Source: CAVVNN01 sp963838035 (lineage in GTDB: Bacteria; Actinomycetota; Thermoleophilia; Solirubrobacterales; 70-9). Taken from it: DNA of 64,000 nt. A model generated the notes under the pieces. That model did no database searches and was not told where the DNA came from. It saw only the letters and a program-made list of their open reading frames with translations. The stretch lies in the NCBI GenBank assembly GCA_963838035.1, contig CAWIPM010000002.1, positions 620,001 through 684,000 of the forward strand. Reading direction: 5' to 3'. A program made the position numbers and the translations under genes. Below, one piece after another: positions 53,461-61,959 of the stretch (positions are counted from its first letter, which is position 1; each line of letters begins with the position of its first letter).

Positions 53461-54897
53461 GTGAATTTCGTTGAGTTGATGGAAGGCTCGCCGGCCTCGC
53501 GACTGGGGCTGGTGGCGATCGACGCCGAGGGCAGCCGGCGCGACTGGCATTTCGGCGAATTGATCGCCTGCTCCGCCGGGCTCTCGGGCGCTTTCGCAGC
53601 GCGGGGGGTGCGGCGGGGCGACGTGGTGATGACGCTGGCCGGCAACCGGGTCGAGTGGGCCCTGACCCTGCTCGCCTGCTGGCGGATGGGCGCCGTCGCC
53701 CTCCCCTGCAACACGCAGCTGCGCCGCCACGACCTCGAGCTGCGGGTGGCCGCTGCCGACCCGAAGCTCTGCGTCGGCGAGGAGGGCCTGCTCGGCGAGC
53801 TGCCCACCGGGGTGGCGGCGATGACGATGGCCGAGGTCGCCGCGGTGCTCGACGAGGACCGCGACCAGGAGACCCCCGCCAACGTCGAGGACATGGGCGC
53901 CGAGGACCCGGCGCTGATCGTCTTCACCTCGGGCACGACCGGCGAGCCGCGCGGCGTCGTCCACGCCTACCGCTACCTGCTCGGCCAGCGCGCCCAGGCC
54001 GAGCACTGGCTCGGCTCCCGCGAGGGCGAGCTGGCCTGGTGCACGACCGCGCCGGGCTGGTCGAAGTCGGCGCGCAACGTCTTCCTCGCCCCCTGGCTGA
54101 CCGGCGCCGCCGCGGTCATCCACGACGGGCGCTTCGACCCCGCCGAGCGGCTCGACATCGCCGAGGCGCTGGGGGTCGGCGTCCTCTGCCAGGCGCCGAC
54201 CGAGTACCGAATGCTCGCCAAGCGCACGGCGCTGCGCCCCCTCCCCGCGCTGCGCCGCATGGTCTCCGCCGGCGAGCCGCTGGAGCCCGAGACGATCGCC
54301 GCCTTCCGCGAGGCGATGGGGCTGGAGCCGGCCGACGGCTACGGCCAGACCGAGACCGGCCAGATCAGCGGCAACCTCCTCGGCGACGCGGTCCGCCCGG
54401 GCTCGATGGGCAGGCCGCTGCCCGGCATCGAGACCCGGATCGTCGACGGCGAGCTCCAGCTCCTCGCCACCTCCTCCCCCACCTTCTTCTCGCGCTACCT
54501 CGACGGCGAGCGCTTCGAGGGCGAGTGGTGGCACACCGGCGATCTGGTCCGCACCGACGAGGACGGCTACCTCTTCTTCGAAGGCCGCGGCGACGACATC
54601 ATCCTCTCCTCCGGCTACCGGATCGGCCCCTTCGAGGTGGAGTCGGCGCTGCTCTCCCACCCCGCCGTCGCCGAGGCCGCCGCCGTGGCGGCCCCGGACC
54701 CCGAGCGGGGCGCCGTCGTCCGCGCGATCGTCGTCCCCCGCGAGCGCGAGCCGAGCGCGGAGCTGGCGCGCGAGCTGCAGGAGCACTGCAAGCGCGAGAC
54801 CGCCCCCTACAAGTTCCCCCGCATCGTCGAGTTCGCCGCCGAGCTGCCGAAGACGCCGAGCGGCAAGATCAGGCGAGCGGTGCTGCGCCGCGGCTAG
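53461..54897 (+). CDS. Acyl-CoA synthetase (AMP-forming)
   Basis: 478 residues from GTG 53461 (VNFVELMEGSPASRLG). ANL-family ligase making acyl-AMP then acyl-CoA. Core motifs: ALIVFTSGTTGEPRGVVHAY (A3), ADGYGQTETGQISGNLLGDA (A5), WWHTGDLVRTDEDGYLFFEG with RGDDIILSSGYRIGPFEVES (A7/A8) and KTPSGKIRRAVLRRG (A10 lysine). The WSKSARN segment is typical of medium-chain/benzoate-type ligases. It would activate the acid that the upstream operon degrades. Short of the usual 520-550 residues mainly at the N-terminus, but no domain is missing. Confidence 0.88.
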   Translation: MNFVELMEGSPASRLGLVAIDAEGSRRDWHFGELIACSAGLSGAFAARGVRRGDVVMTLAGNRVEWALTLLACWRMGAVALPCNTQLRRHDLELRVAAADPKLCVGEEGLLGELPTGVAAMTMAEVAAVLDEDRDQETPANVEDMGAEDPALIVFTSGTTGEPRGVVHAYRYLLGQRAQAEHWLGSREGELAWCTTAPGWSKSARNVFLAPWLTGAAAVIHDGRFDPAERLDIAEALGVGVLCQAPTEYRMLAKRTALRPLPALRRMVSAGEPLEPETIAAFREAMGLEPADGYGQTETGQISGNLLGDAVRPGSMGRPLPGIETRIVDGELQLLATSSPTFFSRYLDGERFEGEWWHTGDLVRTDEDGYLFFEGRGDDIILSSGYRIGPFEVESALLSHPAVAEAAAVAAPDPERGAVVRAIVVPREREPSAELARELQEHCKRETAPYKFPRIVEFAAELPKTPSGKIRRAVLRRG

Positions 54898-54907
54898 TCT
54901 TGACCAC

Positions 54908-56272
54908 GTGGAGCAGATCGACCGCAGGCGGATCGCGGCGCTGACCGAGGCCCAGCAGGAGCAGTTCCGCAACCGCACCGGCGCCTCCGCGAAGACCTTC
55001 GAGCGGGCCGTGAAGGTGATGCCGAACGGCGTCCCCTCCTCCTTCCAGTCCAACGATCCCTGGCCGGTCTACATCGAGCGAGGCGAGGGCAGCCGCGTCT
55101 GGGACGTCGACGGCACCGAATACGTCGACTTCCACAACGGCTTCGGCGTGATGTGCATCGGCCACGCCAACCCGGCCGTGGGCGCCGCGGTCAAGAAGAG
55201 GATCGACGAAGGGACCCACTTCGCCGCCCCCACCGACGGCTCGATCGCCGTCGCCGAGGAGCTGAGCCGCCGCTTCGGCCTGCCCCAGTGGCGCTTCAAC
55301 AACTCCGGCACCGAGGCGACGATGGATGCCGTCCACCTCGCCCGCGGCGCCACCGGGCGCGACACGATCCTCAAGATCGAGGGCTCCTACCACGGCCACC
55401 ACGACACCGTGATGGTCTCGGTCTACCCGCCGCTGGAGGCGCTCGGCGCCCGCGACGACCCGGTCAGCGTGCCCTACGGGGGCGGTGTCCCGGCGGCGAT
55501 GAGCGAGCTGACCCGCGCCGTCCCCTTCAACGACGCCGACGCCCTGGCGAGCGTGCTCGACAAGCTCGGCGAGCAGGTCGCCGGGCTGATCATGGAGCCC
55601 GCGATGATGAACATCAACATCATCCCGCCGCGAGCCGGTTACCTGGAGCGGGTCCGCGAGCTGACCGCGAAGCACGGTGTCAAGCTGATCTTCGACGAGG
55701 TCAAGACCGGCTGCACGATCTCCGCAGGCGGCGCCACCGCCCGTTTCGGCGTAGTCCCCGACATGATCACCCTGGCCAAGGCGAGCTGCGGCGGCTACCC
55801 CGGCGGGGCGATCGGGATGAGCGAGGAGCTGGCGGCGATCGTCGCCGACGGCGCGGTGAAGCAATACGGCACCTTCAACGGCAACCCGCTGGTGATGGCC
55901 GCGGCGGAGGCGACCCTGACCCAGGTCCTCACCGACGACGTCTACGCGAGCTTCGAGGCGACCAACCGGCGCCTGCTCGACGGCTGCCAGGCGATCGTCG
56001 ACTCCTACGGCCTGCCCGCCTACACCGAGGGGATGGGCGCCAAGGGCTGCGTGATCTTCTCACCGCGACGGATGCACGAGTACCGCGACTACCTCTCCGA
56101 TGTCGACGGCGAGCTCTCCACGCTCGCCTGGCTCTACCACATGAATCACGGCATCTTCATGACGCCGGGAACCGAGGAGGAGTGGACGCTCTCGATCGCC
56201 CACTCCGACGAGGACCTGCAGCGCTACCTCGACGCCTTCGAGGCCTTCGCCCGCGACGTCACCGAGGGCTGA
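54908..56272 (+). CDS. Class III aminotransferase, glutamate-1-semialdehyde-aminomutase-like
   Basis: 454 residues from GTG 54908. PLP fold type I: SRVWDVDGTEYVDFHNGFGV, RFNNSGTEATMDAVHLARGA, KIEGSYHGHHDTVMVSVYPP, the metal/PLP aspartate in GVKLIFDEVKTGCTISAGG and the Schiff-base lysine at 291 in MITLAKASCGGYPGGAIG. These blocks resemble HemL, but haem-pathway neighbours are absent and the length is longer than HemL (about 430), so a general aminotransferase or aminomutase is likelier. Starts 11 nt after the CoA-ligase stop, so it may be the last member of that operon. Confidence 0.8.
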   Translation: MEQIDRRRIAALTEAQQEQFRNRTGASAKTFERAVKVMPNGVPSSFQSNDPWPVYIERGEGSRVWDVDGTEYVDFHNGFGVMCIGHANPAVGAAVKKRIDEGTHFAAPTDGSIAVAEELSRRFGLPQWRFNNSGTEATMDAVHLARGATGRDTILKIEGSYHGHHDTVMVSVYPPLEALGARDDPVSVPYGGGVPAAMSELTRAVPFNDADALASVLDKLGEQVAGLIMEPAMMNINIIPPRAGYLERVRELTAKHGVKLIFDEVKTGCTISAGGATARFGVVPDMITLAKASCGGYPGGAIGMSEELAAIVADGAVKQYGTFNGNPLVMAAAEATLTQVLTDDVYASFEATNRRLLDGCQAIVDSYGLPAYTEGMGAKGCVIFSPRRMHEYRDYLSDVDGELSTLAWLYHMNHGIFMTPGTEEEWTLSIAHSDEDLQRYLDAFEAFARDVTEG

Positions 56273-56288
56273 GCGGCAGCGAAGACCG

Positions 56289-57701
56289 TTACGCGGCGAG
56301 CGCCTTGGCGGCGTCGACGGGGCGCCCCAGGTGGTAGCCCTGGGCCATGTCCACCCCGTACTCGCGCAGCATCTGCGTGGTGGCATCGTCCTGGACGTAC
56401 TCGGCGATCGTCGTCTTGCCCAGCCCGCGGGCGATCTGGACGATCGCCTTGACCGTCAGCTGGTCGGCGTCGTTGCGCGGCATGTCGCGGATGAAGGCGC
56501 CGTCGATCTTGATCAGGTCGAAGGGGACCTGTTTGAGGTAGTGAAAGGGGCCGAACCCGGCGCCGTAGTCGTCGATCGCCACCTGGCAGCCGAACTCGGT
56601 GAGCCGGTCCGCGAAACCCGCCGCCGCTTTGTAGTCACGGACCCGCGCCGTCTCGGTGATCTCGAAGGTGCAGCGCGAGGGGTCCGCGTCCCCTTCGTCG
56701 AGGCGGCGTTCGATGAATTCGAGCACCGAGATGTCGACGAGGGAGGCTCCTGAGATGTTGACGTGCAGGGAGATCGGGCTGCCCGAGCGCTCCCGCTCGG
56801 CAAGCATCTCCAAGGCGCGGGCCACCACCCAGCGATCCAGCTCCTGCACCATCCCGGAACGCTCAGCCACGTCGATGAACGATGCCGCGGGCAGCAGCTC
56901 GCCACTGTCGCCGGTCATCCGCAGCAGCAGCTCGTAGCGCTCGATCCCCCCAGACGCCAGGCTCCGGATCGGCTGGCTGTGGAGGCTGAGGCGATCGTGC
57001 GTGAGCGCGTCGCGGATGCGGGCCGAGGTCGTCTGGTTGCGCCGCGGCTGCCGTTTCGACTCGCCCGGGTCCTCGAACAGCGCGATCTGGTTGCGGCCTT
57101 CCTCCTTCGCCCGGTACAGAGCCTGGTCGGCGGCCATCAGGACGGCCTCGGCGTTGACGTCCTGGCTGCCGCCGAACATCGTGATCCCGACGCTGATCGT
57201 GGTGGCCGCCTCCTCGGTTCCCGGCGCGGCCGCCCGCTCGGCGACCTGGGCGCGCAGGTCCTCACCGAGCTGCAACGCCCCGGCGACATCGGTCTGCGGC
57301 ATCAACACCGCGAACTCGTCGCCGGAGAGACGCGCGGCTATGTCGGTTGCTCGCACGCGCTCGCGCATCACCTCGGCGACCTGGCGCAGAAGGTTGTCGC
57401 CGACGTAGTGACCGTGCGCGTCGTTGACCCCCTTGAGGCCGTCGATATCGATGATCATCATCGCCCCCTGGCCGCCATAGCGGGCGGCGAAGGAGACGTA
57501 CTGGTCCAGCTCGGCGCGAAAGCGGCGGCGGACCAGCAGCCCGGTCAGCGAGTCATGGTCAGCCAGGTAGCGAAGCTGGGCTTCGGTGCGCTCGGCGCGA
57601 TCCAGCGCTCCGCGAACGATCTTTCGGTCCTCCGTAGGAAGCCGCTTCAGCACGGCCACTATCTCTGGCTCGCTCTGTCCCGGAAGTCGCTCGCTCGCCA
57701 C
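56289..57701 (-). CDS. Tandem GGDEF-EAL cyclic-di-GMP protein
   Basis: 470 residues from GTG 57701; a TTG at 57839 would overlap the divergent gene and is less likely. No membrane span or sensor domain precedes the GGDEF domain (LRYLADHDSLTGLLVRRRF). The active site reads ARLSGDEFAVL (SGDEF variant) and an RATD I-site lies five residues before it, allowing product inhibition. The EAL domain has YELLLRM in place of EAL, SLHVNISGASLVDISVLEF, CTFEITETARVRDYKAAAG, VAIDDYGAGFGPFHYLKQVP, DLIKIDGAFIRDMPRND and KTTIAEYVQDDATTQMLREY. Metal-binding acids are mostly retained. It may make or degrade c-di-GMP; both are possible. Converges on the aminotransferase. Confidence 0.88.
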   Translation of the reverse strand: MASERLPGQSEPEIVAVLKRLPTEDRKIVRGALDRAERTEAQLRYLADHDSLTGLLVRRRFRAELDQYVSFAARYGGQGAMMIIDIDGLKGVNDAHGHYVGDNLLRQVAEVMRERVRATDIAARLSGDEFAVLMPQTDVAGALQLGEDLRAQVAERAAAPGTEEAATTISVGITMFGGSQDVNAEAVLMAADQALYRAKEEGRNQIALFEDPGESKRQPRRNQTTSARIRDALTHDRLSLHSQPIRSLASGGIERYELLLRMTGDSGELLPAASFIDVAERSGMVQELDRWVVARALEMLAERERSGSPISLHVNISGASLVDISVLEFIERRLDEGDADPSRCTFEITETARVRDYKAAAGFADRLTEFGCQVAIDDYGAGFGPFHYLKQVPFDLIKIDGAFIRDMPRNDADQLTVKAIVQIARGLGKTTIAEYVQDDATTQMLREYGVDMAQGYHLGRPVDAAKALAA

Positions 57702-57831
57702 TAAGAGAAGGTAGACCCTCGGCACCCCCGGGAGGTGCTCCAACGGCACCAACGGAGTGGTTGTGCCCAAGTTTCGGGGACGGCGAGCGGCCAATAGTGA
57801 GCCTCCACTCGGCCGAAGTAGGCTGGGTCCG

Positions 57832-59799
57832 ATGCCCAACCGCCTGGCACAGGAGACCAGCCCCTACCTGCTCCAGCACCGCGACAACCCGGTCGATTGG
57901 TACCCCTGGGGATCGGAGGCGCTGACCCGAGCAGGCGAGGAGGACCGCCCGATCCTGCTCTCGGTCGGCTACTCGGCCTGCCACTGGTGCCACGTGATGG
58001 AGCGCGAGTCCTTCGAGGACTCCGAAACCGCCGCCTACATGAACGAGCACTTCGTCTGCGTCAAGGTCGACCGCGAGGAGCGCCCCGACCTCGACGCCAT
58101 CTACATGGAGGCGGTGCAGGCGATCAGCGGCCACGGCGGTTGGCCGATGACCGTCTTCCTCGACCCCGACGGGGTGCCCTTCTATGGCGGCACCTACTTC
58201 CCGCCCGAGGAGGGGCGCGGGATGCCCAGCTTTCGCATGGTGATGGAGGCGGTCGTCGACGCCTTCGCGACGAAACGCGACGAGCTCGGGGAGCGAGCGC
58301 CGCAGATGCGGGAGCGGCTGCAGGCGATCGGCACGGTCGAGCCCGACCCCGACTCGCCCGACGACCGCCTGCTCGAGCAGGCGGTCGAGGGCCTGCTGGC
58401 CGCCGCCGACCCCCGGCGCGGCGGCTTCGGCGGCGCGCCGAAGTTCCCGCCCGCCTCGGCGCTGGAGCTGCTGCTCGCCCGCAGCGCCACCGAGCCGGTC
58501 GAGAGGACGCTCGACGCGATGCTCGCCGGCGGCATCTATGACCAGCTCGGAGGCGGCTTCTCGCGCTACTCGGTCGACGCCGCCTGGCTCGTCCCCCACT
58601 TCGAGAAGATGCTCTACGACAACGCCCTGCTCGCCGGCGCCTATCTGCACGGCTGGCAGGCGCTCGGCCACGAGCGCTACCGGCGAGCATGCGAGGAGAC
58701 GCTCGACTGGATGCTGCGGGAGATGCGGGGGCCCGAGGGCGGCTTCCACTCGGCGCTCGATGCCGACTCCGAGGGAGAGGAGGGGCGCTTCTACGTCTGG
58801 ACGCAGGCGGAGATGCGCGAAGTCCTGGGCTCCGCGGCGGACCTGATCCTCGACTTCTATGGCGTCACCGAGCAAGGCAACTTCGAGGGCCGCAACGTCC
58901 TGTCCATCCCTGAGGGGGTCAACGCGCCGCAGCCGGAGGGTCTCGCCGAGGCGCGCGAAGCGCTGCTCGAGGCCCGCGCCCGGCGGGCCCGTCCCGGCCT
59001 CGACGACAAGCGCCTCGCCTCCTGGAACGCGCTGGCGATCTCCGCGCTGGCCGAAGCCGGCGCCGTGCTTGGACGCGACGACTACCTCGTTGCGGCCCGC
59101 AGCTGCGCCGAGTTCGTCCTCACCTCGATGCGCGACCCCGACGGCCGCCTGCTGCGCACATACAGGGACGGCGGGGCCCGCCTCAACGCCTACCTCGAGG
59201 ACCACGCCTTCGGGCTCGAGGCCCTGCTCACCCTCTACGAATCGACCTTCGAGCAACGCTGGTTCGTGGCGGCCCAAACCCTCGCCGACACCATGATCGA
59301 GCGCTTCGGCGACCCCCGACGAGGCGGCTTCTTCTCCACCTCCGACGACCACGAAGAGCTGATCGCGCGCCGCAAGGAGATCGGGGACCACCCGATCCCC
59401 TCCGGCAACTCCTCGGCAGCCTTCGGCCTGCTCCGCCTATCGGCCCTGACGGGCGACCGCGCCTATGCGCAGCAGGCCGAATCGGTGTTCCGCCTCTTCG
59501 CCAAGCCCGCGGCTCAACATCCCGAGTCCTTCGCCCACCTGCTCAGGGCCCTCGACTTCCACCTCTCTCCGACCAAGGAGGTGGCGCTGATCGGCGATGA
59601 CCCGGCCCCGCTCGCCAAAGTCGTCCGTTCTGCATACCGGCCCCATCTGGCCCTGGCAGGAGGCCCCGAGAACACGGCCACTCCGGCCCTCCTCGAGGGA
59701 CGGCTCACCGTCGACGGCCAACCCACGGCCTACGTCTGCGAGCACTTCGCCTGCCGGGCTCCGGTCACCGACCCCCGGGCCCTCAGCGCGCTGCTCTAG
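57832..59799 (+). CDS. Thioredoxin-domain protein, YyaL/DUF255 family
   Basis: 655 residues from ATG 57832. The N-terminal thioredoxin-like DUF255 domain has NRLAQETSPYLLQHRDNPVD, WYPWGSEAL, SVGYSACHWCHVMERESFED (CxxC), VCVKVDREERPDLDAIYMEA and HGGWPMTVFLDPDGVPFYGG. The rest is an alpha/alpha-barrel like glycosidases (PKFPPASALELLLARSATEP, LVPHFEKMLYDNALLAGAYL, SALDADSEGEEGRFYVWTQA). Members are widespread, often called spermatogenesis-associated protein 20 homologues, without a settled function. Intact. Its 3' end overlaps the convergent glnA by 4 nt within a CTCTAGAG palindrome. Confidence 0.93.
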   Translation: MPNRLAQETSPYLLQHRDNPVDWYPWGSEALTRAGEEDRPILLSVGYSACHWCHVMERESFEDSETAAYMNEHFVCVKVDREERPDLDAIYMEAVQAISGHGGWPMTVFLDPDGVPFYGGTYFPPEEGRGMPSFRMVMEAVVDAFATKRDELGERAPQMRERLQAIGTVEPDPDSPDDRLLEQAVEGLLAAADPRRGGFGGAPKFPPASALELLLARSATEPVERTLDAMLAGGIYDQLGGGFSRYSVDAAWLVPHFEKMLYDNALLAGAYLHGWQALGHERYRRACEETLDWMLREMRGPEGGFHSALDADSEGEEGRFYVWTQAEMREVLGSAADLILDFYGVTEQGNFEGRNVLSIPEGVNAPQPEGLAEAREALLEARARRARPGLDDKRLASWNALAISALAEAGAVLGRDDYLVAARSCAEFVLTSMRDPDGRLLRTYRDGGARLNAYLEDHAFGLEALLTLYESTFEQRWFVAAQTLADTMIERFGDPRRGGFFSTSDDHEELIARRKEIGDHPIPSGNSSAAFGLLRLSALTGDRAYAQQAESVFRLFAKPAAQHPESFAHLLRALDFHLSPTKEVALIGDDPAPLAKVVRSAYRPHLALAGGPENTATPALLEGRLTVDGQPTAYVCEHFACRAPVTDPRALSALL

Positions 59800-61148
59800 A
59801 GAATCGGCAGGAAGTTCTCGATCTCATACGGCGTGACCTGGACCCGGTAGTCGTCCCATTCCTGCCGCTTGATCTCGACGAAGCGCCGGAAGGTGTGCTC
59901 GCCCAGCGTCCGCAGCACAAGCTCGGACTCGGCGGCGACCTCGATCGCCTCGCCCAGCGTCGCCGGCAGCTGCTCGATCCCCTGATGAGCGAGCTCCTCC
60001 TGGGAGAGGTGGTACAGGTTCTGCTCCATCGGCTCGGGCAGCTCGTAGCCCTTCTCGACGCCCTCCAGCCCCGCCTGCAGCATGCCGGCGAAGCAGAGGT
60101 AGGGGTTGCAGGCCGGGTCTGGGCAGCGCAGCTCCGCGCGGGTCGCCCCCTCCTTGCCCGGGTGGTAGAGGGGCACCCGGATCAGCGCCGAGCGGTTGCG
60201 GCGCGACCAGGCCAGGTAGACCGGCGCCTCGTAGCCGGGCACCAGCCGCTTGTATGAGTTCGCCCACTGGGCGAACAGCGGCGAGATCTCGCGCGCGTGC
60301 TTGAGCTGGCCGGCGATGAACGACTTGGCGACCGGAGAGAGGAAGTACTGGTCGTCGGGGTCATAGAAGGCGTTGCGGCCGTCCTTGGCGAGCGACTGGT
60401 GGACGTGCATCCCGGACCCGTTCTCGCCGAACAGCGGCTTCGGCATGAAGGTCGCGTGCCAGCCGTATTTCATCGCGTACTCCTTGACCACGATGCGGTA
60501 CGTCATGCAGTCGTCGGCCATCGCCAGGGCGTTCTTGTAGCGCATGTCGACCTCGTGCTGGGAAGGGCCGACCTCGTGATGGGTGTACTCGACGTGGATC
60601 CCCATCTTCTCCAGCGCCAGCACCGTCTCGCGGCGCAGGTCGGAGCCGGCGTCGAGCGTGGTCAGGTCGAAGTAGCCGCCCTCGTCGAGCACCTCGGGCA
60701 CGCCGTTCGGCGGTTTGGCGGAGCGGAAGTAGAAGTACTCGAGCTCGGGGCCGATGTTGTAGGCATCGAAGCCCAGCTCCTCGGCCCGCTTCAGCGCCCG
60801 CTGCAGGATCCAGCGGGGATCGCCCTCGTAGGCGCCGCCGCCGGGCACGCGGATGTCGCAGAACATGCGGGCAACGGCGTTCTCCTCCTCGGGGCGCCAG
60901 GGGATCAGCGCAAAGGTCGAGGGGTCGGGCATCGCGATCATGTCCGACTCCTCGATCGGGTTGAAGCCGGTGATCGAGGAGCCGTCGAAGCCCATGCCGC
61001 CGTCGAAGGCGTCCTCGAGCTCGGCGGCATTGATCGAGAAGCTCTTCAGCTGGCCCAGCACGTCGGTGAACCAGAGGCGGACGAAGCGCACGTCGCTTTC
61101 CTTGACGATCTGGGCGACGTCTGCGGCATTCTTGGGTTGCTCTGCCAT
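59796..61148 (-). CDS. glnA: Glutamine synthetase type I (GSI-alpha)
   Basis: 450 residues from ATG 61148 behind GGAGG. Condenses glutamate and ammonia with ATP. Signatures: GGMGFDGSSITGFNPIEESD, EYTHHEVGPSQHEVDMRYKN, the ATP loop KPLFGENGSGMHVHQSLAKD and RNRSALIRVPLYHPGKEGAT. The region NLYHLSQEELAHQGIEQLPA, with an LPATL ending, and the length of about 445 match GSI-alpha (Bacillus-type), which is controlled by feedback and regulators rather than adenylylation. So it may not be the main actinobacterial GlnA (GSI-beta, about 475 residues). Divergent from the AhpD-like gene across 222 nt. Confidence 0.93.
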   Translation of the reverse strand: MAEQPKNAADVAQIVKESDVRFVRLWFTDVLGQLKSFSINAAELEDAFDGGMGFDGSSITGFNPIEESDMIAMPDPSTFALIPWRPEEENAVARMFCDIRVPGGGAYEGDPRWILQRALKRAEELGFDAYNIGPELEYFYFRSAKPPNGVPEVLDEGGYFDLTTLDAGSDLRRETVLALEKMGIHVEYTHHEVGPSQHEVDMRYKNALAMADDCMTYRIVVKEYAMKYGWHATFMPKPLFGENGSGMHVHQSLAKDGRNAFYDPDDQYFLSPVAKSFIAGQLKHAREISPLFAQWANSYKRLVPGYEAPVYLAWSRRNRSALIRVPLYHPGKEGATRAELRCPDPACNPYLCFAGMLQAGLEGVEKGYELPEPMEQNLYHLSQEELAHQGIEQLPATLGEAIEVAAESELVLRTLGEHTFRRFVEIKRQEWDDYRVQVTPYEIENFLPIL

Positions 61149-61277
61149 TCCAGCCTCCTTGGCTTGTCCGCGAGAAGGCCGCAACCATAGGCGAACTGAA
61201 CCTGCGGTGTGCCAGCCGTCGTATCCCCGGCAGAGGAGGGGCCGAGCAGCGACTTGCAAGGCTTCTGAAAAGCAGGT

Positions 61278-61300
61278 ATAACTTACTCCTCGTAAGTTAT
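61278..61300. promoter_or_regulatory. Perfect 9-bp inverted repeat in the glnA/AhpD-like intergenic region
   Basis: ATAACTTAC, TCCTC, GTAAGTTAT is a perfect dyad with 9-bp arms, centred 82 nt before the AhpD-like start and 141 nt before glnA. AT-rich sequence with repeated TAAAG units follows (61306-61322). The TTAC...GTAA core resembles operators of HxlR- and MarR-type redox-sensitive repressors, which fits an AhpD-like target. It could also act as a hairpin in RNA, but the loop position makes a DNA site likelier. Confidence 0.55.
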
Positions 61301-61370
61301 CGGCTCAAAGTAAAGTAAAGGCCATTTAAAGGCTCTGTAAAGCCAAATCAGAGCGGAAGTGGGAAGCAAC

Positions 61371-61937
61371 GTGACAGTAAAAACAGATGTCAGCAGGTTC
61401 CAGATCCACGACGAGCTGACGGCCCCGGACGAGAGCGCCCCCCTGCTCAAGAGCGTCCAGGCGGCCGGCGGCGCCGTCACCAAGTTCGTCGGCGTCCTCG
61501 CCGGGGCGCCGGCGGTCCTCCGCGCCTACACGCGTATGCGCTCTGAGCTGCGCGGCGGCGTCCTCCCGCAGGCGACCCGTGAGCGGATCGCCCTGGCGGT
61601 CGCCGAGCATCGCGAGGACAGCTACAGCATCGCCCAGCACGCGAAGTCGGCCCGTCGCGCCGGCCTCGGGCTCGACGAGGTGTCCCGCGCCCGCAGCTTC
61701 GGCTCAGCCGACCCCAAGGAGGCGGCCCTGCTCGCCTACCTGAGGGAGGCGCTCGACGCCGACGGGTCCCCTCCGCTCCACCTCCACGAGGAGGCGCGGG
61801 AGATCGGCTGGACCGACGAGGAGATCCTCGAGGCGGTCGGCCACCTGGCGCTCAACGAGTTCCAGAGCCTGATCGCGAGCGCGGCGGCACTCCCCAAGGA
61901 CCAGGCCACACCGCGGGTCCTGCCCTCAGCGGCGTAG
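61371..61937 (+). CDS. Carboxymuconolactone decarboxylase/AhpD-like protein without CxxC
   Basis: 188 residues from GTG 61371, which has GGAAG six nt upstream; GTG 61359 is an in-frame alternative. The alpha-helical CMD fold is visible: LLKSVQAAGGAVTKFVGVLA, RSELRGGVLPQATRERIALA then VAEHREDSYSIAQHAKSARR, and WTDEEILEAVGHLALNEFQS. In AhpD-type enzymes the E-x(n)-CxxC-x(3)-H motif catalyses peroxide-linked thiol chemistry; here the spacing and His are kept but both cysteines are serines (DSYSIAQH). So it may be a non-redox member of the family. A strong dyad lies upstream. Confidence 0.8.
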   Translation: MTVKTDVSRFQIHDELTAPDESAPLLKSVQAAGGAVTKFVGVLAGAPAVLRAYTRMRSELRGGVLPQATRERIALAVAEHREDSYSIAQHAKSARRAGLGLDEVSRARSFGSADPKEAALLAYLREALDADGSPPLHLHEEAREIGWTDEEILEAVGHLALNEFQSLIASAAALPKDQATPRVLPSAA

Positions 61938-61959
61938 GGGCGCGGGCCCTCTCACGGGG

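Noticed and set aside
53449..55053. Large minus-strand frame opposite the acyl-CoA synthetase
   Set aside because: Antisense shadow; the plus strand has all ANL-ligase motifs.
54908..56272. HemL (glutamate-1-semialdehyde aminomutase) of haem synthesis
   Set aside because: Longer than HemL and set at the end of an acyl-CoA operon with no haem genes, so only the general family is called.
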